Origin: Rachicladosporium sp. CCFEE 5018 | Taxonomy: Eukaryota; Ascomycota; Dothideomycetes; Cladosporiales; Cladosporiaceae | Direction: 5' to 3' | Assembly (NCBI GenBank): GCA_002077045.2 | Contig: KZ111151.1 | Span: forward strand, 529,718-593,717 | DNA length: 64,000 nt | Shown: positions 22,177 to 31,917 of the stretch, one piece after another | Position numbering within the stretch: position 1 is the first letter of the stretch | Layout of the letters: the number at the start of each line of letters is the position of its first letter | The notes under the pieces: model-generated | Databases searched by the model: none | Told to the model about the DNA's origin: nothing | The model's input: only the letters and a program-made list of their open reading frames with translations | Made by a program: the position numbers and the translations under genes

Positions 22177-22819
22177 TGCATTCATCGGTCTTCGAAGCCG
22201 ACTGCAAGTCCAATATAGGTGAAATTAGTAATAGATCTTCAACCAAGCCAATGCATTGGAGTGATTCATGCTCTTCGCAGGCGTGAAGACATGTGGTGCA
22301 AAGAAGCGTGCGGGACGGGGATAAGCAAAAGTCAAAAATGCGCTTACGAGTACCTCTCAATGGAACACCTGCACTGTTGCAACCTCCCATCTTATCTACC
22401 GTAGACACACATGTATGATACATATCAACAACGGACGGGATGAGAAATTCTGCTGCCAACGTGGACAGTCATACGACTGGCGAAAGAAGCAAGTCACTAC
22501 TGAGGTCCTAGCCGTTGACACCGCTAGGATATATCGCACCCAAACAATAAACCGCAGATCGGACTGCCGTGGAGAGTTTTCTTGACAAGGCATACATGTA
22601 GACATTGAATATATCGGCTTTCGCCGACCGGGTAGCTGCGTATGTGCTGTCGTGGGGCTGCTTATATCAGCGTTGCCCATCACAGGGACTCGCAGTGCGA
22701 GTTCATAAGCTTAACCGACCAGGCCAATCACTGTTACGAGGCAATTCACGTACAACGGTCCTGCGGTAGCGAGTTAAAGGCATATATCTGAGCACCTCAT
22801 CTATCTTGTTGCACGACGC
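22177..22819. other. Convergent 3' region between the DHA2 and enoyl reductase genes
   Basis: 643 bp between two stop codons. Only short frames without motifs are present. Confidence 0.45.
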
Positions 22820-24013
22820 TCATACTCCGACATGCCTCACAACAGCCTTCTCTCCACTCAGCGTCCCAGCCTTCACCAACTCCATCCCTTCCAACACCTT
22901 CTCCCACCCACCCTCAATGATCTTCAGAGGGTGACCTCTGAGCTCACCGCGATCGATCAGCCCTTGGCACACCTGGAACAGCTTCGTACCGAAATCTCTT
23001 AGCTCCTCGTCGCCCTCTCGACCATACGGTGCAGGCCAAGACGACCCATCGCCGAAGATTGCCGGGCCGAGAACCCAGCTTCCCTTCACGGCTTTGCGAT
23101 TCGCGGCGAAGGTAGGGTTTGGGTCTAGACTGACGTAGCGGCCTCCTGCGCGACCTAGGGCGGCGTAGCAGAAAGTTGTGGATTCCGGAGTGGTGATGCA
23201 GTCGAGGGTGTAGGCGAGGTTATTGGCTGTGTTCTTGCGCTGGATTGAGCTTGTCAGAACCTAGGTTTGAACGGGAGCAACGAGAAAGACTTGCGATCAG
23301 CTCCGCGCAGCCAGGCGAGCGGTAATCGTACACCTCTGTCGCGCCGTAAGACTTCACTAGATCGAAGTTCTTAGGGGAGCACGTGGTGATAGGAATCAGA
23401 TTCGCACTTGCCAATCTTGTCAGCTCATACACGCCCCACGACAACGCTTCGCCACTTACAGCTTCAGTAGCTGGATCGCCAACGTCCCCGTCGCAGTACT
23501 TCCGCCGTACACCAGCACTTTCTTCGGCTTTTCCGCAGGAGTATCAGGCAAAGGTAGCCCGAGCTGTCGAATCGCCTGACCTGCCGTACAGAGACCAGCC
23601 GGCAGGGACGCTCCAGCCTCGATCTTCAACCCAGCTGGTAGCTTTAGCCAGATCTTACCGGCGCTGACGTTATACTGCCCAAAGGCACCTCGGTCAGGCC
23701 GATCTGCATGCATGGCGTGAGTTGCGCCGCAAACGCGGTCGCCAATTACAACATCAGTGACCTCTGAGCCTACAGCAACCACTGTACCGGCGTAGTCTGT
23801 GCCTAGAATGCCGCCCTTGGTTTGGAAATCACCTAGCATCTTCGTGTCCGAAGGATTGATGGCGACGGCTTCAGTTTTGACGTAGAACTCGTCCGGCTTG
23901 AGGGGCGGAATCTGCGCATCGTGTGAAACCTTGAATGTGCCATCGTCGCTCACGATGACCGCAGTCTGTGTCTTGGGTGGCGTAAAGTCATCCTTGGGTA
24001 TCGGGTTGCCCAT
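22820..24013 (-). CDS. Zinc-type alcohol dehydrogenase superfamily enoyl reductase (ToxD/LovC-like)
   Basis: Three exons (24013-23460, 23415-23295, 23239-22820) give 364 residues, the usual size of fungal trans-acting enoyl reductases. Intron 2 uses a GC donor (GCAAGT) with a CAG acceptor. Motifs: AVAINPSDTKMLG, GTDYAGTVVAVGSEV and GDRVCGATH in the GroES-like domain, the Rossmann block VYGGSTATGTLAIQL, then TLDCITTPESTTFCYAALGR with GGRYVSLDP, a pattern of the LovC/ToxD group. No structural or catalytic zinc ligands are evident, as in that group. Such enzymes reduce enoyl intermediates on partner polyketide synthases, or act on free quinones and enals. The start at MGNPIPKDD is preferred to an ATG 78 nt upstream. 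Confidence 0.85.
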
Positions 24014-24353
24014 CTTGATGGTTGAAAACTCGTGATGTCGCGTGTCAGTCGAGAAGTCAACGTCTCGATCATGCGCGGAGAAGGTACACAATACTAGGCA
24101 CGCTCAGCGATGTTGACTCCGGCCCGTGACATTGCATCGTTGGTAGTGTGGTTGATTGTGTCTGATAATGTTGGTTGTCCGAAAGATCGCAGCATCCCGA
24201 GTCGAGCGCCGGAAACTCCGAAACAGCAAACACCGATGTTGGTTGCGAATGACGCCGAAGTCACAGAGACTGGAGTCGGAGGGTCACCGATGCCGTTGTC
24301 ATCCGAACAGCATCGATCACCGCCTCACCACTCGCAGCCCATCGCCATCCACC
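24014..24353. other. Divergent promoter between the enoyl reductase and serine hydrolase genes
   Basis: 340 bp between the two start codons. No regulatory site is recognised. Confidence 0.45.
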
Positions 24354-25070
24354 ATGGCGCCCTCCGCCAACCTGAAGCCCACACCTAAGAAAGCCCTCCT
24401 CTGCCTACACGGCGCTGGCTCGTCGGGACCTATCTTCAAGATCCAGCTAGCTCGCATCCGCCTTGCACTCAAACATGACTACGACTTCGTCTTTGCCACC
24501 GCGCCGAACCCCTCAATAGCTGGTCCAGGGATGCAGCTGTTCGCAGGCGCAGGACCGTTTTATCGCTGGTTCTCGCCTGACACCGGAGCCGGAGAGACAG
24601 GAATCAGCAGTCTACATGCGTCTGTCAGAAGTGCTGTTGAGGTCTGGGAAGCCGGCAAGAAGGATCCAGAGGCCGAGATCGTCGGTGTGGTCGGCTTCAG
24701 TCAAGGTGCAGTGGCGGCGACGTTATTGATGTGGCAGCAACAGGGTGGCGAGATACCTTGGCTTTCGAAGCTGCAGTTCGGCGTATTCATCTGCTCGGAC
24801 TTGACAGAGGAAGTAACGAGATGGCTAGATGAGGAGGCGGTAAAGAGGGGAGAGGAAAAGGCTGTTTTGAGGCAGCCGACGCTACACTTACATGGCTTGA
24901 AGGATCCGTACTTGGCTAAGGGGAGGAGGATGATGGCTGGTCATTATGATGAAGCGAGCATGGTTAAGATCGAATTTGATGGAGGACATCACTGCCCGAA
25001 CACTCCGCTAGACAGCGGCAAGGCCATTGCTGGGATTAGACAGGTTGCTTGTGCCGTTCCTGTTGCGTGA
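24354..25070 (+). CDS. FSH1-family serine hydrolase
   Basis: A single exon of 238 residues from ATG 24354. Motifs are LCLHGAGSSGPIFKIQ at the N-terminus (oxyanion side), the nucleophile elbow GFSQG with Ser116, LHLHGLKDPYL carrying the acid Asp, and FDGGHHCPN carrying the catalytic His. This is the fungal FSH1/DHFR-associated alpha/beta hydrolase family. The same family includes thioesterases such as LovG and CitA that release polyketides from their synthases, and general esterases. It lies head to head with the LovC-like reductase, which makes a tailoring or release role plausible, but no synthase is in the window. An open frame continues upstream of the ATG without similarity. Confidence 0.88.
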   Translation: MAPSANLKPTPKKALLCLHGAGSSGPIFKIQLARIRLALKHDYDFVFATAPNPSIAGPGMQLFAGAGPFYRWFSPDTGAGETGISSLHASVRSAVEVWEAGKKDPEAEIVGVVGFSQGAVAATLLMWQQQGGEIPWLSKLQFGVFICSDLTEEVTRWLDEEAVKRGEEKAVLRQPTLHLHGLKDPYLAKGRRMMAGHYDEASMVKIEFDGGHHCPNTPLDSGKAIAGIRQVACAVPVA

Positions 25071-25532
25071 TAGCCAGGTGTTGCGATGGAATTTCGTTGC
25101 ATTTTGAGACTCGTGTAGGATTTGGTACAATCAATCAATGCAATATAATTAAGAATGTAAGGATAGAGTCTTCAGATTGCATTGGGGACACGAAGCCAAC
25201 TCCCACTTGAAACGCCAAGCTTCTGATCCGCGAACTTTATATTGCGGACCGCAAGGGATCGTCCGGCTGGGAGTTGTAGTGTTTGAGGCATGTGCAAGCT
25301 GGCCAAAGTCCAGAGATGAGGGAAGCGTACCTTGCTCATATCTTGCCTTACAGATCGTCGCCGACACCCACACTCCTTTGACACATCGAGATATAATTGC
25401 CATTGACTGGACCAACCTTGCACCACGCCGGCAGCACCTCTACCATCAAGGAGAAGAACCATTGCTTTGGGCCGACTTGCGCCTCTTGCTGGTACCCGGA
25501 GAGCATTGTGCGGAAGCGCTTGAACACACAGC
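25071..25532. other. Intergenic region upstream of the KDEL receptor gene
   Basis: 462 bp. Short frames only. The AT-richer start of the stretch (AATCAATCAATGCAATATAATTAAG) is probably the 3' end of the hydrolase transcript. Confidence 0.4.
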
Positions 25533-26496
25533 ATGAATATCTTCAGGATACTAGGTATGGATGCCGACCGAGTTGATGGACCTGGAGGACTGTAATGCTG
25601 ATCCGGGGGACCAGGGGACTTTTCCCATCTGGCGTCGATCTTCATATTACTGGCCAAGATGCGTAGTTCAAGTGTGCGTACACACTGCCTTGAGAAGATG
25701 TAATAGTGGAATGGATGGAGGGACGGCCGCGCGCGTGCGGAACGATGTGGAGGGTCGAAGCGAGAATCAATGGCTGACGAAAGACCCAGAGCGCATCAGG
25801 CATATCATTCAAGTCGCAGTTCGCATACCTATTGGTCTATGTCACACGGTACCTTGGTACGCTTCCTCAGTCTGCTGCGCGATCTCGCCTGGTTTGCCCA
25901 ATCTGACCCTCTCGTTAGACCTGCTCTGGACAAACCCCTTTGCCTCGGGCCTAGGCCTCTATAATACGGTCTTCAAGATCCTGTTCATCTCGGCTCAAGT
26001 CTACATCGTCTACCTCATGCTCAATGACTACAAGCCAACGCACGATCCAAATGCCGATACGTTCAAGGTCGAGTACCTGCTAGCTGGAGCAGCGGTAATG
26101 GGACTCGTGTTCCCACCTGAATACAAATTCACGGAGATGTTGTGGGCATTCAGTTTATGGCTGGAAAGCGTGGCCATTCTGCCGCAGCTCTTCATGCTGC
26201 AACGGACGGGATCGGCCGAGACGATCACAACACACTATATCTTTGCGCTAGGGGCTTACCGCGCATTGTACATTCCGAACTGGATATGGAGGTGAGTCAG
26301 CTGTTGGCGATCATGGCGGACTTCTAAAGGATGATTGTGCTAATCGTGATGTGTTACCAGGTACTTCATGGAGAAGGGTCACTTCGAGCCAATACCCGTC
26401 ATTGCTGGCATCATTCAGACCGTCTTATACACGGACTTCTTCTACATCTACTGGAGCAAGGTGATGCAGGGGCAAAGATTCAACTTGCCGGTGTGA
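25533..26496 (+). CDS. ERD2: ER lumen protein-retaining receptor (KDEL/HDEL receptor)
   Basis: Five exons (25533-25554, 25615-25673, 25790-25856, 25919-26291, 26361-26496) join to 218 residues, the expected length. The protein opens MNIFRILGDFSHLASIFILL and continues with SASGISFKSQFAYLLVYVTR and YLDLLWTNPF across the splice joins. Later blocks are FPPEYKFTEMLWAFSLWLES, VAILPQLFMLQRTG, THYIFALGAYRALYIPNWI and YFYIYW-like ending FFYIYWSKVMQGQRFNLPV. Seven membrane helices are expected. The receptor binds HDEL-type C-termini in the Golgi and returns escaped ER proteins by COPI vesicles. The first two exons are tiny (22 and 59 nt), so a model starting inside exon 3 or 4 would miss the N-terminus. 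Confidence 0.95.
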
Positions 26497-27391
26497 GCGA
26501 GCATGTCTGCGGTCGGATCCGTCTTGTTGTTGAAAGGGGCTCATGGCGCTTCGGTGATGATTCGCGCATAGCGAGGCTGGCGTCACGAATACCAGCCGGA
26601 TTGCTGAGTGGCGGTGGACCTGCGACCCTCAAGGTGCGCTCACCGTGAGCGCGAGGTAGTTGCAGAATAATGAAACGTAAATCACATGACCTGCGGGAGT
26701 CGATCATCTCGGCTCGGCAGCGAATAGAGCCGAATGATCCACACTGTCGGAAGTGCCGGGACTTTGTTATCAGCCACTTCCCATGTTTGTCAGATTTGAT
26801 GACATGTCACTGTGATTTTCGCGTGATATTGGACATGAAAATGCTCGCCTGGAGGCCAGAACAGTGCCAGAGTTGGATGCATTGCGCTGCTTAGCGATTG
26901 CACATCTTACGCGATCACTAGGCGACCCTCGTAGCTTGTTTTGGTGCAAAGCTTGGACTGCTTAGCAGGGAGGTGGACCTTGGAACACGAAGGTTTCTTG
27001 TCGCTTTCTTATCGTGACTTTACGCAGGATCTCGACCTCATCTCATCATCTTGCTGCCTTCTTGCCTATCTCATCGCATCGCATATAGCTAGAGAGTATT
27101 AGCGACTTGCACCAAAACTCTGGCAGCAATAGCACAATAAGCACCCAGCAACGCTCACGCGCCGAGGAGGCCGAAGTTGGCATCAGGTTGCTTGGTGGAC
27201 AGTTTCGAAAACCGAAAGACAACTCGAACACGTTCTTGTTGCATTGCGGATGCTGGCGGCATTGTCCTGCGAGTTTCGAGCGACGTGACTGGAGTGGCTG
27301 TCTTCCACCCGACCTGTCGCAGCCAACGTAGCACGCCTTTTCATCCCACGAAACCGTTTCAATCCAGCTCTTGACAGACTCACCGCCCATC
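26497..27391. other. Intergenic region and likely long 5' leader of the next gene
   Basis: 895 bp with no supportable coding frame. The part from about 27000 onward has short upstream open frames and may be the untranslated leader of the membrane protein gene at 27392. Confidence 0.4.
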
Positions 27392-29567
27392 ATGTCGAGC
27401 CGCCGCAACTCTGTCACGGATAACTTTAGTCCCAGTGACCGAAGACAGCCAGAACCTACTACTCCCGCCGGTAATGGCACCCATCTCCGAGTTCCCCAAG
27501 CAAATCGGCCGGGGCTCAACACATATGGCTCTCGTGAGAGCATGCGATCTCCGTCGAGCATCAGGATCCGTAGACTACCATCACGAGACGCTCCCCGACC
27601 CGGATCACAGGCTTCGGAAAACGTAACTACTCAGGACTTTGCCAACTTCTCCATCCCGGGCTCCCCAAATGCTCGCCGACGAAGCACGTCCGCTCCTCAG
27701 CGGCCGCTTTCACCGGAAGCTGGGACTGACCTGGCGAGGCAGCGAACAGTGGAAGCGTATATGCCCTCGATCGTCGAGGGTCAAGCTTCAGCTGCGCAGG
27801 AAGCGCGCGGCCTCCAACCAGTGAAATCACAACCTACTGATCTTGCGCCTCAGCTTGCGCCATCAATCAGCGCCGTCAGACCAGATTCACGAGAGACCGA
27901 TAACAGCGGGCCAGCCGCAATGCATAGTGCTGGCAATGCTGCGCGGACTAATAGAGGCTTGAGGCGATTTCGCAGTGGTGCTTTACCGCCACTCATCCAG
28001 CACTTACCGGCTGATGACGAGTACGGCGCAGATGTCATTGGTATGCTGGATCTGATAGGTATGTGTCATCGCAAATCGACAGCTACTACGTGAGCTAACA
28101 TATCCAGATCCCGAAGTACAGACACTTGGAACATTGACCAACGTGCAGAACTCTCTGTTTGTGCCTGATCTCGGACGCTTGCTCAACCGACGGCCGACGT
28201 ACGAGCTCTCCGGAGGATCCACGAGGTATGGTGTGTCAGAGCTCAGCGGTGCCATACCACCTCCTCGTGCAAGGGCTGGCACAACCAGTACTCAGCTGGC
28301 ACCTGTACGGACTGCACCCGCGACCGCTGGGAGTGCCACAGATCCGTCAGAAGACGAGGACCGAAAGCGACGACAGTCCGTCTCCTCGCAAATGAGCGAA
28401 TCGCGCTTCGCCGTTCTTCCACATGGTGTCACCCTTGATGGCTGGTCGGATGAAGATATCGGCGAACTACACGATCATGTCCGACATCTCCTCCACTCTC
28501 GTCGCGAAGGCTTCAAGCGCTCCATGCGTGGTTTCCGGCAGTACGTGAAAAAGCCGCTAGGTCTGTTTGTGACCTTCTACGCGCTCAGCGTAACGCTCTT
28601 TGGCTTGGTCTGGGTCCTGCTTCTGATCGGCTGGATCTCGAGTGGCGATGACGAGCACCAGAAGTACGTCATTGATATCGTCGACAACGTGCTCGTCGCC
28701 TTCTTCGCGCTCATGGGTGATGGGCTTGCACCCTTTCGGATTGTCGATACCTACCATATGTGTTTCATTGCGAAATATCATCACTATGTATGGGAGAAAC
28801 GGAAGCAACGCAACCTCCCGGCCCTGCAGGATCATAACGACTTACCCGATGACCGTGCGAGCGTCCTGGCGCTGGATATGGAGGACGGCCGTGCCAACTC
28901 CGATCAGAACAAGGACGACCTCGAAGAGAAGCGCGAGTACAAGATCCTTACTCCACTCCAGCAACGCCGCCTCCAGTACCATGAAGCCAAGTTCAGCAAG
29001 AGTCACACCTTCTACAAGCCACACGAGACTGGCGCGCATCATGCCTTTCCACTGCGGCTTCTCGTCGCCATCGTAGTACTCCTCGATTGCCACAGCATCT
29101 TCCAAGTCGTTCTGGGAACCTGCACATGGAGCATCAACTACAAAGTCCGATCCGAGGCATTGACAACAGTCATTCTCTGCTTCAGCCTGACCTGCAACAT
29201 CGTCGCCGGCATTCTGATCAATGTCGGCGATAAGCGCACGCGCAAGAAGGACGTGCTGGACAAGATCTTCCGGCAGAATTTGACGACTGAGGCTATCAGG
29301 CATATACAGCATAGGCATGATGCTGCTGCTGAGGAAGAGGTCGGGATTGCGATTGCCGATGATGCGGTGCTGGGGAATGTGAAGGGGCTGAAGCTAAGTC
29401 GGAAGAGTATGGAGGCTAGTCGTGCTGCGGAGCAGGAGGGGATCAGTGTGGCCGCCGACAGTACTGTGCGTGGGGGAAGTGAAAAGACGCGAGAAGGCGC
29501 AGGGAGTAGGGAAAGCGAAGGCGAAGGGTACGGTGGAAGGTCACAGCGGCCGTTGTCGCAGTTGTGA
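27392..29567 (+). CDS. DUF2985-like multi-pass membrane protein
   Basis: Two exons, 27392-28058 and 28108-29567, give 708 residues. The first 260 residues are Ser/Pro/Arg-rich and probably disordered and cytosolic. A membrane core follows: a helix at PLGLFVTFYALSVTLFGLVW extending into VLLLIGW, a helix around VIDIVDNVLVAFFALMG, then GLAPFRIVDTYHMCFIAKYH, and two further helices after FPLRLLVAIVVLLDCHS and in TTVILCFSLTCNIVAGILIN. The order (helix, polar loop, GLxPxRxxDxY, charged loop, helices) resembles the fungal DUF2985 family of unknown function. The loop between the helix pairs is highly charged. The C-terminal 100 residues are again disordered. No function can be assigned. Confidence 0.75.
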
Positions 29568-29783
29568 AGTAGGTACTGATTGACAGTGAACCGTCCGCAC
29601 AAGATCATATACATCGATCGGCATATCAATGTGTTTCATGACACGAACGCTGGCATCTACGAAGCGCTTACCATGATCACGGCCGAGACATAGCATCGAA
29701 CATGACCTGACTGATCAGCTATCTTCTTCGACATGGCTTCCAGGTCGGTCGCTCCTTCCCGAGTTTGGGCACCGGAAGCTGAA

Positions 29784-30087
29784 CGTCGACGCCTCGAATC
29801 GAACTCCCGACCTCCGCTGTGCACGCAAAAGATCTGTCGACTCTCAGGATTGATCTGAGGACCTCCTCTTCGCAGGTGCCTGGGCTGAGGCCGGGTTGAC
29901 AGTAGGTTGACACATGGGTGACGCAAGGTGAAGTAGAGGTTGTTGTGGGCCGTGGGATGCCACCCTGGTGTGAGGGCTGGGTATTGCTGCCTAGACGTAC
30001 GTGAGTACGGCTAGGCCAACCTGTGGTCGCGCCGAGTTCGACGGGCGGTGTTTGTGAGAGGTGCGCTACCAACTGCGCCAAGTCGAC
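29784..30087 (-). ncRNA. Split tRNA-like unit 1 (diverged, long insert)
   Basis: Minus strand, 304 nt. The 5' end is a tRNA-like acceptor strand GTCGACT followed by TG and a canonical D arm, GCGC-AGTTGGTA-GCGC (A box). The 3' acceptor strand CGTCGAC (29785-29791) pairs with the first in six of seven positions. The B-box core AGTTCGATTC is present, but the T stem does not pair. The CAGGT hairpin of the other units is at 30019-30023, yet the insert is about 230 nt, much longer than in units 2-5, and no T4 run follows the 3' end. Probably a decayed or expanded member of the same family. Confidence 0.4.
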
Positions 30088-30259
30088 TTGTTGCTGAGGA
30101 GCTCCAGAGTTCGCCTCATATACTCGCAGAATCGATCGAGCTCATATGCGCAATGAACCCGATGTTGTCAATGGCAGCCTCAGATACTACTGGCGTTCGC
30201 AAGCTCTGGATGCCGGGCAATGCGTCTTCCTTCTACTTTCTGCAGTGATGCAAAACAGA

Positions 30260-30408
30260 CACCGAGCCTCAGAATCGAACTGAGAACCACCGCATCGCAC
30301 GGTTGTTGTAACCCTTGTACGGGAGCCCCCGGGATGCCCTCCTCCCAACCTGTGGGCATCGCAAGACACTATATGTGAGCGGAGCGCTACCAACTGCGTC
30401 AACTCGAC
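30260..30408 (-). ncRNA. Split tRNA-like unit 2
   Basis: Minus strand, 149 nt. Acceptor GTCGAGT pairs with GCTCGGT over seven positions including three G-U pairs. Between them lie a D arm (ACGC-AGTTGGTA-GCGC, A box), a 5' anticodon-stem strand CCGCT, an insert, the 3' strand TGCGG, and a T arm CTCAG-TTCGATT-CTGAG with a perfect 5-bp stem and B box. The insert holds CCCA-CAGGT-TGGG, flanked by GATGCCC and GGGCATC, which also pair. A TTTT run, a polymerase III terminator, follows the 3' end (30252-30255). The fold is that of a tRNA gene with an insert in the anticodon loop. Amino acid identity cannot be given because the loop lacks the usual T33. Confidence 0.6.
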
Positions 30409-30625
30409 TACTGCTGGAGGCCGCTCCGAGGTTTTGATGTCCTAGTCATTTACTCTGCCTCTATTTGGCTGGACCGAGCATCGAGAGGCAAGTATCCTTC
30501 GGACTGCTAGCGTGCAACGCCAACGATACTGGCCAACAAGAAGTGCAGTCATCATTCCATGACTGGATTTGTACGCTGCTACGCTGCGAGCTACCTGCGT
30601 CTTCACCTTGCTTGCTCGAGTAAGC

Positions 30626-30670
30626 AAAAGTAGTCGACGCCCTCTAGAGTCGAACTCGGCGTACCTATGG
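30626..30670 (-). pseudogene. Solitary 3' half of a tRNA-like unit (unit 6)
   Basis: Minus strand fragment with B-box-like GAGTTCGACTC, a 3' acceptor-like strand GGCGTCGAC identical to that of unit 1, and a TTTT terminator at 30626-30629. No matching 5' half occurs before unit 3 begins, so it looks like a truncated copy. Confidence 0.35.
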
Positions 30671-30703
30671 TTGTATCACATTCTGGCGCCATGCAAAAGC
30701 TAT

Positions 30704-30852
30704 CGCCCAGCCTCTGATTCGAACAGAGAGCCTTCGCTTCGCACTGCCTGCCCACCCGGGTGTGGGTGGACTCCTGTGATGCTCTGCTCCCAACCTGTGG
30801 GTATCGTGAGACACTATATGTGAGCGGTGTCTTGCCATTAGACCAACTAGGC
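30704..30852 (-). ncRNA. Split tRNA-like unit 3
   Basis: Minus strand, 149 nt, the same length as unit 2. Acceptor GCCTAGT pairs with GCTGGGC in all seven positions (two G-U). The D arm is GTCT-AATGGCA-AGAC, the 5' anticodon-stem strand CCGCT and the 3' strand AGCGA (4 bp), and the T arm CTCTG-TTCGAAT-CAGAG with a perfect stem. The CAGGT loop of the internal hairpin is at 30793-30797, 55 nt from the 5' end. A TTTT run lies at 30695-30698. The acceptor, D and T stems differ in sequence from unit 2 but keep pairing, so this is not a recent copy of it. Confidence 0.6.
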
Positions 30853-31174
30853 CGGTAATAGATAATGTCTGAATGTTAAGCCATATGCTCGCAAGCCGGG
30901 TCTGGATCATGCTGTCACATGCTTGAGCCTGGCGATGAGGAACCGAAGCCCATGCCTCCGAGGCAGGCACTCTTTGATCCTTAGCTGCTACATAGCGAAA
31001 TCCTGCGAGGACCTCGGTGATGAGCAGCTGGGTGTGGCAGAAGTCGAGCTCTCAGGAATGGGATAACGAGTGACGATACATGTGAGACTACTGCTATCGC
31101 TTTCAGCCTGTACAGTCCAGACGAATTTGCACACTCAGGTCATAGCTGTCACTCGCATGTACCAAAAAGATCAG

Positions 31175-31320
31175 CGCCTATCCTCGGAGTCGAACCAAGA
31201 GCCTTCGCTTTTCGTCACTACAAGTGTATCCACTCTCGCTGTAACCACGCCCTCCCTCGAACCTGTCGAGATCAGCAGACGTGCTATGTGAGCGTTGTGC
31301 TACCTTTACACCATCTGGCC
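31175..31320 (-). ncRNA. Split tRNA-like unit 4 (acceptor stem decayed)
   Basis: Minus strand, 146 nt. D arm GTGT-AAAGGTA-GCAC, anticodon-stem strands CGCT/AGCG, T arm CTTGG-TTCGACT-CCGAG, and a TTTTT terminator at 31164-31168. The internal hairpin is CTCGA-CAGGT-TCGAG, a perfect stem of different sequence around the same loop (loop at 31261-31265). The acceptor strands GGCCAGA and GATAGGC pair poorly, so this unit may be drifting, even though its promoter boxes and terminator remain. Confidence 0.5.
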
Positions 31321-31547
31321 GATTGTAAGAGCAGCAGTGGCGGCAACATTCATGAGGTGTTGGGCAGCAGAGTGCTCACATGCGTGCACGTGCCAGTACA
31401 CTACCGGATACCAGGGTCATATCTACCCTCGACCATCCCTCGAGAGGGGGCTCACTTCAGTGCAGACCTCCCGAAGAGGCTCAAGCTGCTCGATGCTCGC
31501 CACAGCAGTCCCAATAGTGAGCGAGTTTTGCACTGTAGCAAAACAAT

Positions 31548-31690
31548 CGCTAAACCCCAGAACCGAATTGAGAGCCTCCGCTACGCATGACGACACCGAC
31601 GTTCAGCAAGGTCATGACGCCCTCCTCCAAACCTGCCGGGATCAACGGACGCTATATGTGAGCGGCGTATTGAGCACTACACCATTGAGC
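31548..31690 (-). ncRNA. Split tRNA-like unit 5
   Basis: Minus strand, 143 nt. Acceptor GCTCAAT pairs with GTTTAGC in six of seven positions, with a single base between it and the D arm (GTGT-AGTGCTCA-ATAC). The anticodon-stem strands CCGCT and AGCGG pair perfectly across the insert. The T arm is CTCAA-TTCGGTT-CTGGG with one mismatch. The internal hairpin is CCGG-CAGGT-TTGG, closing with two G-U pairs that exist only on the minus-strand RNA (loop at 31631-31635). A TTTT run at 31540-31543 follows the 3' end. Confidence 0.55.
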
Positions 31691-31917
31691 CAGTTGAAAG
31701 GGAAGTCGACGAAGATGCCTGTGTAGGAACGATGGGGAGAGTTGACACGATAGTGAAGAACTCCCCTTGTTGTTTCTCTGCTCGTGTATATCGTATATTT
31801 CATACCCCATTCTTGCACGGTCCCGTGGAACAGCATCTTAGCAGGTTGCCGAACGTCAATAGTACATCCTCACACCCAACCTCCCCCATCCCCTCCACAT
31901 CCCCACTCCCCCACCTC

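Noticed and set aside
29784..31690. The tRNA-like units as ordinary SINE copies
   Set aside because: SINEs keep the A and B boxes about 35-50 nt apart and carry an unrelated 3' tail. Here the boxes are further apart, acceptor strands pair across the unit and transcription would stop directly after the 3' acceptor strand.
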